A stretch of DNA of 64,000 nt, from positions 1-64,000 of the forward strand of contig CAJTLU010000006.1 of the NCBI GenBank assembly GCA_910577175.1. The letters are read 5' to 3'. Position numbers and translations under genes: made by a program. Below are positions 8,219-17,188 of this stretch, in pieces; within the stretch, counting starts at the first letter, position 1, and each line of letters opens with the position of its first letter. The notes beneath the pieces were generated by a model, which did no database searches, was not told the DNA's origin, and saw only the letters and a list, made by a program, of their open reading frames with translations. The stretch is from an uncultured Lachnospiraceae bacterium (GTDB lineage: Bacteria; Bacillota; Clostridia; Lachnospirales; Lachnospiraceae).

Positions 8219-11200
8219 TCAGGCCAGCTCCTCCTTCATCTTTTGCAACAGCTCCTTCAATTCCTTTAAGACTGCCCTGACATCCGCACGCACACCACTT
8301 TTCCCGCGCAGTGCCACCGGCTCGTAACAGAACTCCGGCGTTCCCTCTGCCGAAAACTTAAGTCTTCCTTCATACCCCTCTACCAGTGCCGGTATCCGCT
8401 GTGCAACCAGCTTTGCTTTCGGATACAGCAAAAGCTTTACCTTGTTTCCGCGCCAGGTCAGCTGTGTGACATAGACCGCATGTGCATAGGACTTTAGCAG
8501 CGCAATCTCAAGCAGCCTTATTACGCTCTGCGGAACATCTCCAAAACGGTCGATTAGTTCGTCCTGCAGCTCCGAAAGCTCTTCCTCTGACTGAATCATA
8601 GCCACCCGTTTGTACATATCTAACTTCTGCATCTCGTTACGGATATAAGTTTCCGGGATATAAGCGTCCGCTTCCAGGTCAATGGTCGTATCAAACTCTT
8701 CCTCTGCCGGTGCATCTCCCTTTAATTCCTTGACCGCGTCATTTAACAGCTTGCAGTACAAATCATAACCCACCGCTTCCATATGACCGCTCTGCTCCGC
8801 GCCAAGCAGATTCCCGGCACCGCGGATTTCAAGGTCGCGCATCGCAATTTTAAAACCGGAGCCAAGCTCCGTAAACTCCTTGATTGCCTGCAGGCGCTTT
8901 TCCGCAATTTCCTTTAACATCTTATCCCGCTTATACATCAGAAACGCATATGCCGTACGGTTTGTGCGCCCGACGCGCCCTCTCAGCTGGTAAAGCTGCG
9001 ACAGGCCAAGACGGTCCGCATCTGCAATAATCATCGTGTTGACATTGGAAATATCCAGCCCTGTCTCAATAATTGTGGTAGATACCAGTACGTCAATCTC
9101 CCCGTTAATAAACTCATACATGATTTTCTCTAACGTCCGCTCACTCATCTGGCCATGCGCATATGCTACATTCGCCTCCGGGAGCATCTTTGCAAGCCCT
9201 GCCGCCACCTCGTCGATGCCATGCACGCGGTTATAAACATAATACACCTGTCCGCCTCTGGCAAGCTCACGACATACTGCCTCCCGCACCATTTCGTCAC
9301 TCTGCTCCAGCACAAACGTCTGAATCGGCAGACGGTCCACCGGAGGCTCCTCCAAAATACTCATATCCCGGATTCCCACCAGGCTCATGTGAAGCGTACG
9401 CGGAATCGGCGTTGCCGTCAGCGTCAGAACGTCCACATCACCCTTCATTTGCTTAATTTTCTCCTTGTGCGCTACTCCGAAGCGCTGCTCCTCATCCACA
9501 ATCAACAGCCCGAGATTCTTTGTCTGTATATCCTTTGACAATACCCGGTGTGTTCCGATTACAATATCCACAGAGCCCTTTTTCAGCCCTTCAATAACCG
9601 CCTTCTGCTGCGCCGGGGTACGGAACCGGGACATCAGCTCGATGCGCACCGGGTATTTCATCATTCGCTGCGCAAATGTATTATAATGCTGCTGCGCCAG
9701 AATCGTCGTCGGTACAAGAACAATGACCTGTTTGCCGTTGGACACTGCCTTAAACGCTGCACGCAGCGCTACCTCGGTCTTTCCGTAGCCTACGTCGCCG
9801 CAAAGCAGACGATCCATAATGCGGGTGCTTTCCATATCCTTTTTAATTTCCTCAATCGCATGAAGCTGGTCGTCCGTTTCCTGATATGGAAACAGCTCCT
9901 CTAACTCCTTCTGCCAGACGGTATCCTCCTCGCAGGCAAAGCCCTTTTTCGCGCTGCGGAGCGCATACAGCTCCACCAGCTCCTTTGCAAGGTCACGCAC
10001 GGCGCCCCGCACCCTTGTTTTTGTATTCTTCCACTCCACCGAGTTTAATTTATTCAGTTTCGGCTTCTTCGCCGCATCTGCTGCCGCATACTTCTGGATT
10101 ACATCAAGACCGGTCGCCGGTACATAAAGATTGCCTCCGTCCCCGTACTCAATTTTAATATAATCCTTGATTACCTTTTCTACTTCAAGTTTTTCGATGC
10201 CGCGGTAAATGCCGAGACCATGATTTTCATGCACGACATAATCGCCAAAGGACAAATCGTTCAGGCTCCCGATATGCTGCCCGTCATAAAGCTTCCGCTT
10301 TTTCTTTTTTCTCTGCTCGGTGCCAAAAATATCGCTCTCGGAAATGACTGCCCACTTAATCATCGGATACTCAAATCCCCGGTGGACACTTCCGCTGCCG
10401 ACCAGAATCTCTCCCGCTTGTACCTCGCGGTCCGGGTCATCGCTGTAAAATGCCGTCAGCTCCCGCTCCCTTAAGTCGCCTGCGAGGCGCTCCGCACGCA
10501 CCTTGGACGCACAAAGCAGCACCACCCGGTAGCCGCTTTTCTTCCATGCCTGCAAATCCTTTACCAGAAGCTCGAAATTGTTGTTATAGCCTGCGATAGA
10601 ACGCACGGTAAAATCAAACCGCTCCGTTGCCGCCAGGTATGGAAGCTTCTGCTCAAGCATGGACAAAAGCACCGTACACTTCCGTCCCTGACTTGCAAGC
10701 AGCGCCTTATAATCAAACACAACATCTGCCTGTCCGGGTAAAATGTATCCCTTTTCCAGACGTCCTGTCATGCTTTGGGAAAACTCTTCCGCTACCGCTT
10801 CTCCCTTTTCTGCAAGCCTTGCCGGTTCGTCCAGAAACACAATGGCGTCTTCCCCGAAATAATCAAAAAAAGACACGGTATCTTCGTAAAAATAGCGGAT
10901 ACAATGGTCTGCTCCCGCAAGGCCGCCCAGATAGGAGATGCGCTCGCAGAGCTCCTCCGTCTCCCGACGGAGCCTTGCACCCTCCTCGGTCTTCATTTCC
11001 TTCCGGAATACTTCCGTCTGTTTCTTTGCCTCTGCCCGGAGCTTTTCGATACCGGAGCACTTCCGCTCCTCGGTTAAAATCAGCTCCGTTGCCGGATAAA
11101 TGCAAATCCTTTCCAGCCGGTCAATGGAACGCTGGTTTGTGACATCAAAATAACGGATGGAGTCTATCTCATCCCCGAAAAATTCAATACGGAACGGCGT

Positions 11201-11758
11201 TTCCTCCGTCAGTCCGAACACATCCAGAATACCTCCGCGCACCGCGAACTCTCCCGGATGCTCTACCTGTCCCTGACGCTCATAGCCCAATGCCACAAGC
11301 TTTATTGTCAGCTCCGTCAAATCTGCGGTATCCGCCTCTGCGAGAAAGATACGGCTTTCTTTGATGTAGGAAAGGGGAAGTACATGGTCAATCCCGCCAT
11401 CAATTGTCGTCACGACCGTAACCGGTGCTTCCTCCGAAAGCTTCCGGATAACCCGCATCCGCTCCCGCACCAGGGTATTTCCATGAATATCCGCATTGAA
11501 AAAAATAATGTCCTTTGCCGGATAATAGCAAACCTCCGGGTCATACAGACGATAATCCTCACAGATTTCTTTTGCTTTCAAATCATTGTAGGTAACAATC
11601 AGACGCACCCGGTAATTTTCTCCAAGGGTATGCACAAAATGGCATTTTTGCGAATCGATACACCCCGTTACGGCAACCGGTGTCTTTTTCCGCAATAATG
11701 CCTCTGCACATTCTTCATATTCCCGCAGCGCCTTTAATGGTTCCGTATAAGTACGCAT
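8219..11758 (-). CDS. mfd: transcription-repair coupling factor Mfd
   Basis: DNA translocase that removes stalled RNA polymerase and recruits UvrA. The 1179 residues show the UvrB-like N-terminal region, the polymerase interaction module (LxFGDYVVHENHGLGIYRG) and the superfamily 2 helicase core: Walker A LLCGDVGYGKTEVALRA, VDEEQRFGV (DEEQ box), TATPIPRTL, TTIIETGLDISN, and QLRGRVGRTNR, followed by the TRCF C-terminal domain. Length is usual. ATG at 11758 was preferred; the GAGGAGG immediately upstream is close to it, and a GTG four codons earlier overlaps the pth stop. It sits between pth and the foldase gene in one operon. Confidence 0.97.
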   Translation of the reverse strand: MRTYTEPLKALREYEECAEALLRKKTPVAVTGCIDSQKCHFVHTLGENYRVRLIVTYNDLKAKEICEDYRLYDPEVCYYPAKDIIFFNADIHGNTLVRERMRVIRKLSEEAPVTVVTTIDGGIDHVLPLSYIKESRIFLAEADTADLTELTIKLVALGYERQGQVEHPGEFAVRGGILDVFGLTEETPFRIEFFGDEIDSIRYFDVTNQRSIDRLERICIYPATELILTEERKCSGIEKLRAEAKKQTEVFRKEMKTEEGARLRRETEELCERISYLGGLAGADHCIRYFYEDTVSFFDYFGEDAIVFLDEPARLAEKGEAVAEEFSQSMTGRLEKGYILPGQADVVFDYKALLASQGRKCTVLLSMLEQKLPYLAATERFDFTVRSIAGYNNNFELLVKDLQAWKKSGYRVVLLCASKVRAERLAGDLRERELTAFYSDDPDREVQAGEILVGSGSVHRGFEYPMIKWAVISESDIFGTEQRKKKKRKLYDGQHIGSLNDLSFGDYVVHENHGLGIYRGIEKLEVEKVIKDYIKIEYGDGGNLYVPATGLDVIQKYAAADAAKKPKLNKLNSVEWKNTKTRVRGAVRDLAKELVELYALRSAKKGFACEEDTVWQKELEELFPYQETDDQLHAIEEIKKDMESTRIMDRLLCGDVGYGKTEVALRAAFKAVSNGKQVIVLVPTTILAQQHYNTFAQRMMKYPVRIELMSRFRTPAQQKAVIEGLKKGSVDIVIGTHRVLSKDIQTKNLGLLIVDEEQRFGVAHKEKIKQMKGDVDVLTLTATPIPRTLHMSLVGIRDMSILEEPPVDRLPIQTFVLEQSDEMVREAVCRELARGGQVYYVYNRVHGIDEVAAGLAKMLPEANVAYAHGQMSERTLEKIMYEFINGEIDVLVSTTIIETGLDISNVNTMIIADADRLGLSQLYQLRGRVGRTNRTAYAFLMYKRDKMLKEIAEKRLQAIKEFTELGSGFKIAMRDLEIRGAGNLLGAEQSGHMEAVGYDLYCKLLNDAVKELKGDAPAEEEFDTTIDLEADAYIPETYIRNEMQKLDMYKRVAMIQSEEELSELQDELIDRFGDVPQSVIRLLEIALLKSYAHAVYVTQLTWRGNKVKLLLYPKAKLVAQRIPALVEGYEGRLKFSAEGTPEFCYEPVALRGKSGVRADVRAVLKELKELLQKMKEELA

Positions 11759-11766
11759 ACTCCTCC

Positions 11767-12330
11767 TCACAGGCTGTTATACCTGTTCATGGCTGTTTCA
11801 ATTCCCTCTTTCATAAGAACGCCGCATGCTCCGGCGGCATTTCCTACCGCTTCCCGCATAAGGGGAAGCTCTTCTTTCCTAAATCTCCCCAATACATAAT
11901 CCGCCAAATCCCATCCGGCCGGCTTTTCACCGATACCGATACGGATACGGGCAAACTCTTCCGTTCCCAGCTCTGCGATAATGCTTTTCATACCGTTATG
12001 CCCGCCTGCGCTTCCTTTGGCACGCACGCGGAGCTTTCCTACCGGCAGCGAAATATCATCGTAGATTACTATAATATGCTCTTGGTCAATTTTATAGTAA
12101 TCCACCGCTTCCTTAATGCACTTACCGCTCAGGTTCATATAAGTAAGCGGCTGCACCAATATGACTTTTTCTCCGTCAATGGTGCCTTTGCCGCAAAGTC
12201 CTTTATGCTTTTTCATATCGAGTACAATCCGGTGCTCGTCACAAAGCCTTGTAATCGTATCATACCCGATGTTATGTCTGGTTCCCGCATACTCTCTTGT
12301 CGGGTTTCCCAGTCCTGCAATTAAATACAT
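11767..12330 (-). CDS. pth: peptidyl-tRNA hydrolase
   Basis: Releases peptides from peptidyl-tRNA dropped by ribosomes. The 187-residue protein has the family hallmarks: N-terminal IAGLGNPTREYAGTRHNIG with the catalytic His, YMNLSG, and IVIYDDISLPVGKLRVRAKGSAGGHNG. Length is normal. The ATG at 12330 is preceded by GAGGA nine bases away. It lies 26 bases after the deacetylase gene and is followed closely by mfd; the pth-mfd order is common in Clostridia. Confidence 0.96.
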   Translation of the reverse strand: MYLIAGLGNPTREYAGTRHNIGYDTITRLCDEHRIVLDMKKHKGLCGKGTIDGEKVILVQPLTYMNLSGKCIKEAVDYYKIDQEHIIVIYDDISLPVGKLRVRAKGSAGGHNGMKSIIAELGTEEFARIRIGIGEKPAGWDLADYVLGRFRKEELPLMREAVGNAAGACGVLMKEGIETAMNRYNSL

Positions 12331-12356
12331 AGTTCTAATCCTCTTTGCACGGTTTC

Positions 12357-13790
12357 TTAATACACCCCATGGTAAACCTCTCCGTTCTCCAGTTCCACAC
12401 CCTTATAATAGAACAGTTCACGTAGCGTTACAATCTGATAGCCTCGTTCAATCAGTTCCGGAATCAGGCGCTCTGCCGCATCTACGCTGAATGTGTGGAT
12501 ATCATGCAACAGCACGATTCTTCCGTCCCTTGCCTCTTCCAGCACATGCTCTACAATCGTAGCCGCATCGCGGGACTTCCAGTCCTCGCTGTCCACATTC
12601 CACGTAATCAACGGTGCATTCGCATACTGCTTTACCTCGTCGTTATAGCTTCCGTATGGCGGACGCACAAAGGTCGGATATTCTCCTGTCAGCGCATAAA
12701 TGTTATCGGCTGCCTTTGTAATTTCTGCCACCATATCTTCTATGGAAAGCTGTGCAAGATTTTTGTGCGAATACGTGTGGCTCGCCACCTCATTGCCGGA
12801 AGCAGCAAGCTGTCTCAATGTTTCTTTATTGGCTTCCGTAAAGAAGGAACGGTCTCCCAGAATAAAAAAGGTAGCACGTGCGCCGTTATCCTCTAAAATC
12901 TTTAATAACCTCGGAGTGTTGATATAATGCGGCCCGTCGTCAAACGTCAGCGCAATCATCGGCTTCTCCGGATCTAGCTCACGGATGCTGTCCGCAGGGA
13001 CATTTCCATTTACCGTCACCGACATATACGTGTGAAGCGCCGCATACGGAACCGTTACCGACTGCTCCTTTCCGTCTGCCTCGTAATAAAACTCCGCGCC
13101 TTCCGCAGTTAATAAAAAGGAAGAAAATGTTTCTCTGTCTCCCGTAAGCGGTGCGGCGTCTTCTGCTGTTGCAGAAGCTTGTTCTGCGATATACGCATAG
13201 GCACGGTCGGAAAACAGCGTTTCTGCATTCACCGTCTCGCCCTTCTTCTTATTAAAAATCCACTGCCGCTTTTCGGTTCTTGCCGCACTCCCGACACTTT
13301 TCTCAATCCGGAACAGGACAGATACCAGCTCTCCTGCCGCTCCATCCTCGTAATCGATTACCAGCTTACAGTCCTTATCTGAAGTGCCGGAAAGCTCCTT
13401 CAGTTCTGCTGCAAGCAGCTCTTCCGCCGCTTTCTTTACCGCACTGCTGCAGATTGCATCTTCATAAACAGGATAACGCAGTCCGTAGGCAATTCCGCTG
13501 TCATAGGCAAGGACTTCCTTTGCTTCCCCCGAATGCTCATATTCCTTTGAAAACTCTGCCTTTGGCACCGGAAGCGGTGTCGGCGTCGGCTTCTTTGGCT
13601 CCTCCGTTACCGTCATCTCCTGCCATGCCTCCAGTGCAGTGTCCACACTGCCTGCATTTGCATATGCCTTGGTATCCGACAATTTTCCGATATAATTTAT
13701 TAGAAAAAAGGTCAGCAATAGCATCAGCACACCGCAGGAACCGAGCAACAGCCGCCGCAACATCGATTTTGTCTTTTTCGTTCTTTTCAT
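12357..13790 (-). CDS. polysaccharide deacetylase (NodB domain), membrane-anchored
   Basis: 477 residues: a basic start, one transmembrane anchor (about residues 17-35, LLLGSCGVLMLLLTFFL), a proline-rich linker, an unassigned middle domain with YPVYEDAICSSAVKKA, then a NodB deacetylase domain. All five NodB motifs are visible: TFDDGP, SHTYSH, RPPYG, a DSEDW segment and LLHD. This predicts a metal-dependent de-N-acetylase acting on peptidoglycan or another amino sugar polymer outside the membrane. The start with GGAGAAATTT directly upstream was chosen over an open frame nine codons longer. It is the first gene of the operon with pth, mfd and the foldase. Confidence 0.9.
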   Translation of the reverse strand: MKRTKKTKSMLRRLLLGSCGVLMLLLTFFLINYIGKLSDTKAYANAGSVDTALEAWQEMTVTEEPKKPTPTPLPVPKAEFSKEYEHSGEAKEVLAYDSGIAYGLRYPVYEDAICSSAVKKAAEELLAAELKELSGTSDKDCKLVIDYEDGAAGELVSVLFRIEKSVGSAARTEKRQWIFNKKKGETVNAETLFSDRAYAYIAEQASATAEDAAPLTGDRETFSSFLLTAEGAEFYYEADGKEQSVTVPYAALHTYMSVTVNGNVPADSIRELDPEKPMIALTFDDGPHYINTPRLLKILEDNGARATFFILGDRSFFTEANKETLRQLAASGNEVASHTYSHKNLAQLSIEDMVAEITKAADNIYALTGEYPTFVRPPYGSYNDEVKQYANAPLITWNVDSEDWKSRDAATIVEHVLEEARDGRIVLLHDIHTFSVDAAERLIPELIERGYQIVTLRELFYYKGVELENGEVYHGVY

Positions 13791-13995
13791 AAATTTCTCC
13801 TTTCCATCTACCACCAATTCACCTGATTATCCGTTTCTTTTAGCTTACTCCAAATCGTAATAAGTTTCAAGCCCCCATTTGCAGAACATCGAAAGAAAAT
13901 ACTGGATTTCAAAATTTTTATATTCATTTTATATTTGTCCGAAGCATCACGTTTTTTAGCGCCTCCCAAAATAAGGAACGTAAGCCTCTCCTGCA

Positions 13996-14024
13996 GAAAA
14001 AAAGGAACCGTGCTTACCGCACGG
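13996..14024 (-). terminator. Rho-independent terminator of glgC-glgD
   Basis: On the minus strand CCGTGC-GGTAA-GCACGG is followed by TTCCTTTTTTT. It lies 29 bases past the glgD stop. Confidence 0.85.
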
Positions 14025-14052
14025 CCCCTCTCGTTTTCCTTATTCTGTTTTG

Positions 14053-15186
14053 TTATCCGATGGAATAACGGTCATTCTTTTCCACCACAATCTTTATTTT
14101 GCCATCTTCCCCGATATGCCTGGAGTTAGGACGAATCGTATCGCGGCTCTCCACAATACAATTCTCAAGATAAGTATTATCGCCGATGTGTACATCGTTC
14201 AGGATAACGCAGTTCTTAATCGTACAATTATTGCCGACAAAAATCTTTTTAAACAGTACGGAATTTTCAACCACGCCATTGATAATACAGCCGCTGGAAA
14301 TCAGACTGTTCCTTACCACAGAGCCCGGATTATACTTTGCCGGAGGCAAATCGTCAATTTTCGAATAAACATCCGGATACTGCTTATAGAAATAGTCCCG
14401 GATATCCCTCTTTAAGAAATCCATATTCGTACGGTAATAGGACTCCACGGAAGCAATATTGCTCCAATATGTGTCCATCTTATACGAATAAATACGCTTT
14501 GCATCCTTGTAACGAATCAAAACATCCCGTACAAAATCAAAACGCTCTTCCTCGGCAATCTGTTCCATCAGCTCAATCAGCTGGCGGCGGCGAATAATGT
14601 AAATTCCGGTGGAAATAAGGCTTCCCGAAGGAAATGTCGCTGACAGCGGCTTCTCCTGAAATCCGATAATCCTTCCGTCCCCTGCCGTCTCGATGACACC
14701 AAAACGGTTCAGCTCGTCGGCCTCGGTCGCTTCTGTCGTTACGACCGTAACGTCTGCCTTCTTTTCAATATGATATTCCAATACCTTGTTGTAATCCAGC
14801 TTATACACGCAGTCGCCGGAAGCAATTACTACATATGGCTCATGGCTGTTCCGCAGAAATACCAGATTCTGCGCAATTGCATCTGCAGTACCGCGATACC
14901 AGAAACCATTGTCATTTGTAATCGTCGGCGGGAAAACAAACAGACCGCCCTGCTTTCGTCCGAAATCCCACCACTTGGAGGAACTCAGATGCTCGTTTAA
15001 CGAACGGGAATTGTACTGTGTCAGCACTGCCACTTTCTGCACATGAGAATTGGACATACTGCTGAGTGCGAAATCAATCGCACGATAGCTGCCTGCAACC
15101 GGCATTGCCGCAATTGCACGTTTATTAGACAGTTCATGCATCCTGCTTGAATTTCCGCCTGCCAGAATAATACCTAATGCTCTCAT
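14053..15186 (-). CDS. glgD: glucose-1-phosphate adenylyltransferase subunit GlgD
   Basis: 377 residues of the nucleotidyl transferase family with a left-handed beta-helix C-terminus. The start MRALGIILAGGNSSRMHELSNKR resembles GlgC but the pyrophosphorylase signature is altered (GNSSRM instead of GQGSRL), as in the GlgD subunits of Firmicutes, which modulate GlgC in glycogen synthesis. WYRGTADAIAQN is retained. Its ATG overlaps the glgC stop as ATGA, so the two are translationally coupled. A terminator follows. Confidence 0.93.
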   Translation of the reverse strand: MRALGIILAGGNSSRMHELSNKRAIAAMPVAGSYRAIDFALSSMSNSHVQKVAVLTQYNSRSLNEHLSSSKWWDFGRKQGGLFVFPPTITNDNGFWYRGTADAIAQNLVFLRNSHEPYVVIASGDCVYKLDYNKVLEYHIEKKADVTVVTTEATEADELNRFGVIETAGDGRIIGFQEKPLSATFPSGSLISTGIYIIRRRQLIELMEQIAEEERFDFVRDVLIRYKDAKRIYSYKMDTYWSNIASVESYYRTNMDFLKRDIRDYFYKQYPDVYSKIDDLPPAKYNPGSVVRNSLISSGCIINGVVENSVLFKKIFVGNNCTIKNCVILNDVHIGDNTYLENCIVESRDTIRPNSRHIGEDGKIKIVVEKNDRYSIG

Positions 15187-16457
15187 ACACGGTCACCTGC
15201 CTTAATAATATTTTCGCCGCTTGCGAGAACCCCTCTCGGATAATCATCAAGCGTAGTACCGCCGGAAATTGCAGTATTCTTTCCGATTCGTACTCTGTCT
15301 GGTACAATGGAGCTTTCACCAATTGTAACCATTCCATGCGTATAAATGTCCGGCTTCCATGTATTTGGTACTTCATCAAATGCACCCAGCTCACAGTCCG
15401 AACCGATGAAGCAGTTTTCTGCAATAATTGCTTTATTTACCGTGGTATTGTCCCCGATTACGGTTCCCTTCATTATGATGGAATCCCTTACAACGCTGTT
15501 TTCTCCGATTACAACACCCGGTCCGATTACCGAATTATATACCTTGCCATAAATTTCAGAGCCCTCACCGATAATCGCACGCTCAATCACACTGTTTTCC
15601 GAAACATACTGCGGCGGCAAAACATCGCTCTTTGTATAAATCTTCCAATACTCTTCATAGAGGTTAAACTCCGGAATCAGGTTAATCAGCTCCATATTGG
15701 ACTCCCAGTAAGACTGCAGGGTTCCTACATCCTTCCAGTATCCGTTGTACTCATATGCATATACCCTGTCACCACGCTCATGGCAGTACGGAATAACATG
15801 CTTACCAAAGTCGCAGCCCTTCTGCTCGGAAAGAGTAATAAGCGCTTCCCTCAATACCTTCCAGGTAAAGATATAAATCCCCATAGAAGCCAGATTACTG
15901 CGCGGCTGCGGCGGCTTTTCCTCAAACTCCAGGATACGCTTATCCGCATCGGTTATAGCAACGCCGAAACGGCTTGCCTCTTCAATCGGCACCGGTATGG
16001 TAGCAAGCGTGATATCCGCCTTTTTCTGCTTGTGGAAATCAAGCATTGCCTCATAATCCATCTTATAAATGTGGTCGCCGCCCAGAATCAGGACATACTC
16101 CGGATTGTAACACTCCATATACTTCAGATTCTGATAAATTGCATTTGCCGTACCAGTATACCATTCACTGTTTGTTGGTTTTTCATACGGCGGAAGGATG
16201 GATACACCGCCCACATTACGGTCCAAATCCCACGGAATACCGATTCCGATATGCGTATTCAGACGAAGCGGCTGATACTGCGTTAAAACGCCGACGGTAT
16301 CAACTCCGGAATTGATACAGTTACTGAGCGGGAAATCGATAATACGATACTTTCCCCCGAATGCAACTGCCGGTTTCGCAATTGATGATGTCAGGACGCC
16401 CAGACGAGAACCTTGTCCGCCTGCCAGCAACATTGCGATCATTTCTTTCTTAATCAC
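15183..16457 (-). CDS. glgC: glucose-1-phosphate adenylyltransferase
   Basis: Makes ADP-glucose from glucose 1-phosphate and ATP, the committed step of glycogen synthesis. The 424-residue protein has AMLLAGGQGSRLGVLT, AKPAVAFGGKYRIIDFPLSNC, WYTGTANAIYQN, and FEEKPPQPRSNLASMGIYIF, all typical of active subunits, and a hexapeptide-repeat C-terminus. The start is taken as GTG (VIKKEMIAMLLAGG) with AAGGGGTG seven bases upstream; an ATG four codons later is the alternative. The leader upstream is long and repetitive. Confidence 0.95.
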   Translation of the reverse strand: MIKKEMIAMLLAGGQGSRLGVLTSSIAKPAVAFGGKYRIIDFPLSNCINSGVDTVGVLTQYQPLRLNTHIGIGIPWDLDRNVGGVSILPPYEKPTNSEWYTGTANAIYQNLKYMECYNPEYVLILGGDHIYKMDYEAMLDFHKQKKADITLATIPVPIEEASRFGVAITDADKRILEFEEKPPQPRSNLASMGIYIFTWKVLREALITLSEQKGCDFGKHVIPYCHERGDRVYAYEYNGYWKDVGTLQSYWESNMELINLIPEFNLYEEYWKIYTKSDVLPPQYVSENSVIERAIIGEGSEIYGKVYNSVIGPGVVIGENSVVRDSIIMKGTVIGDNTTVNKAIIAENCFIGSDCELGAFDEVPNTWKPDIYTHGMVTIGESSIVPDRVRIGKNTAISGGTTLDDYPRGVLASGENIIKAGDRV

Positions 16458-16498
16458 ATGAATCACCCCTTGTTCTAGTTTTAATAGCACCTGCACGT

Positions 16499-16853
16499 CC
16501 GCAGCCCCTCAAAAACTTCATTTTTCAAGGTTACCTCGCAGTCAGTTCTGACGGCTCCCGCTCGGCAACCTTTCAAAAACTTCGTTTTTGAAAGTCACCT
16601 TGCAACCGTTTCCGACGGCTTCCGCTCGGCAACCTTTCAAAAACTTCGTTTTTGAAAGCCGCCTTGCAACCGTTTCTGACAGCTTCCGCTCGGCAACCTT
16701 TCAAAAACTTCGTTTTTGAAAGTCACCTTGCAACCGTTTCCGACGGCTTCCGCTCGGCAACCTTTCAAAAACTTCGTTTTTGAAAGCCGCCTTGCAACCG
16801 TTTCTGACAGCTTCCGCTCGGCAACCTTTCAAAAACTTCGTTTTTGAAAGTCG
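16499..16853. repeat. five to six tandem 64-bp units, each with a hairpin
   Basis: Units beginning CGGCAACCTTTCAAAAAC start at 16563, 16627, 16691, 16755 and 16819 (the last is partial), with a degenerate unit before 16563. The period is exactly 64 bp. Two subtypes alternate (GTCACC...TCCGACGG and GCCGCC...TCTGACAG), giving a 128-bp higher-order period. Every unit carries a perfect 11-bp inverted repeat, CTTTCAAAAAC-TTC-GTTTTTGAAAG. There are no spacers. Because 64 is not a multiple of three, coding is unlikely. The array lies in the inferred leader of glgC. Confidence 0.9.
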
Positions 16854-16871
16854 CTGACGCGCTCGTATAGA

Positions 16872-16918
16872 AAGGGACTCTCCGCAAATACAAGTATTTT
16901 CGAGAGTCCTTTCTATAC
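16872..16918. repeat. large imperfect inverted repeat upstream of the 64-bp array
   Basis: GTATAGAAAGG(G)ACTCTC pairs with GAGAGTCCTTTCTATAC, 17 bp with one bulged base, and the loop holds a second small stem, AAATAC-AA-GTATTT. It could be a structured part of the glgC leader or a short mobile palindrome. Confidence 0.8.
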
Positions 16919-16937
16919 TCGTTTTGCCTTCGCGTAT

Positions 16938-16943
16938 ATTATA
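16938..16943 (-). promoter_or_regulatory. probable -10 of glgC-glgD
   Basis: On the minus strand TGTGTTATAATA gives TATAAT with an upstream TG. No clear -35 is visible. If used, the transcript would carry a leader of roughly 475 bases containing the large hairpin and the 64-bp units. Confidence 0.45.
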
Positions 16944-17114
16944 ACACAATTCTAGGAAAAAGTATATGGTTTTTCTATAAAGTTATGTCGAAAAAATAAT
17001 ATTTTTTTACATTTTACTTTCAATCTTAACCTTTTCTGTGCTTTTCCCACAGCATTACGGCCGGGAGCCTGTTTTTTCCCGGCTTTTCAAAGGAAACTAC
17101 CGCCTTTCAGATAC

Positions 17115-17142
17115 TTGCACATAATCAAAAATATGCTATACT
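17115..17142 (+). promoter_or_regulatory. murC promoter
   Basis: TTGCAC (17115-17120), 16-base spacer, TATACT (17137-17142). The 17 bases CAAAAATATGCTATACT are identical in the promoter of the dnaD-like gene at 18826-18842. A GCCGGGA/TCCCGGC hairpin with a short T run (17060-17087) lies just upstream. Confidence 0.7.
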
Positions 17143-17188
17143 ATTAAATATCTTACTTATTCTCCACTCTATGAAAGGAGTTTCCGCT

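Noticed and set aside
16499..16853. CRISPR array
   Set aside because: The 64-bp units are contiguous, with no unique spacers, and no cas gene is nearby.
16701..16949. 82-codon minus-strand frame across the 64-bp repeats
   Set aside because: Its codons come from the repeats, the 64-bp period breaks frame between units, and there is no plausible ribosome site. It is better explained as a leader repeat.
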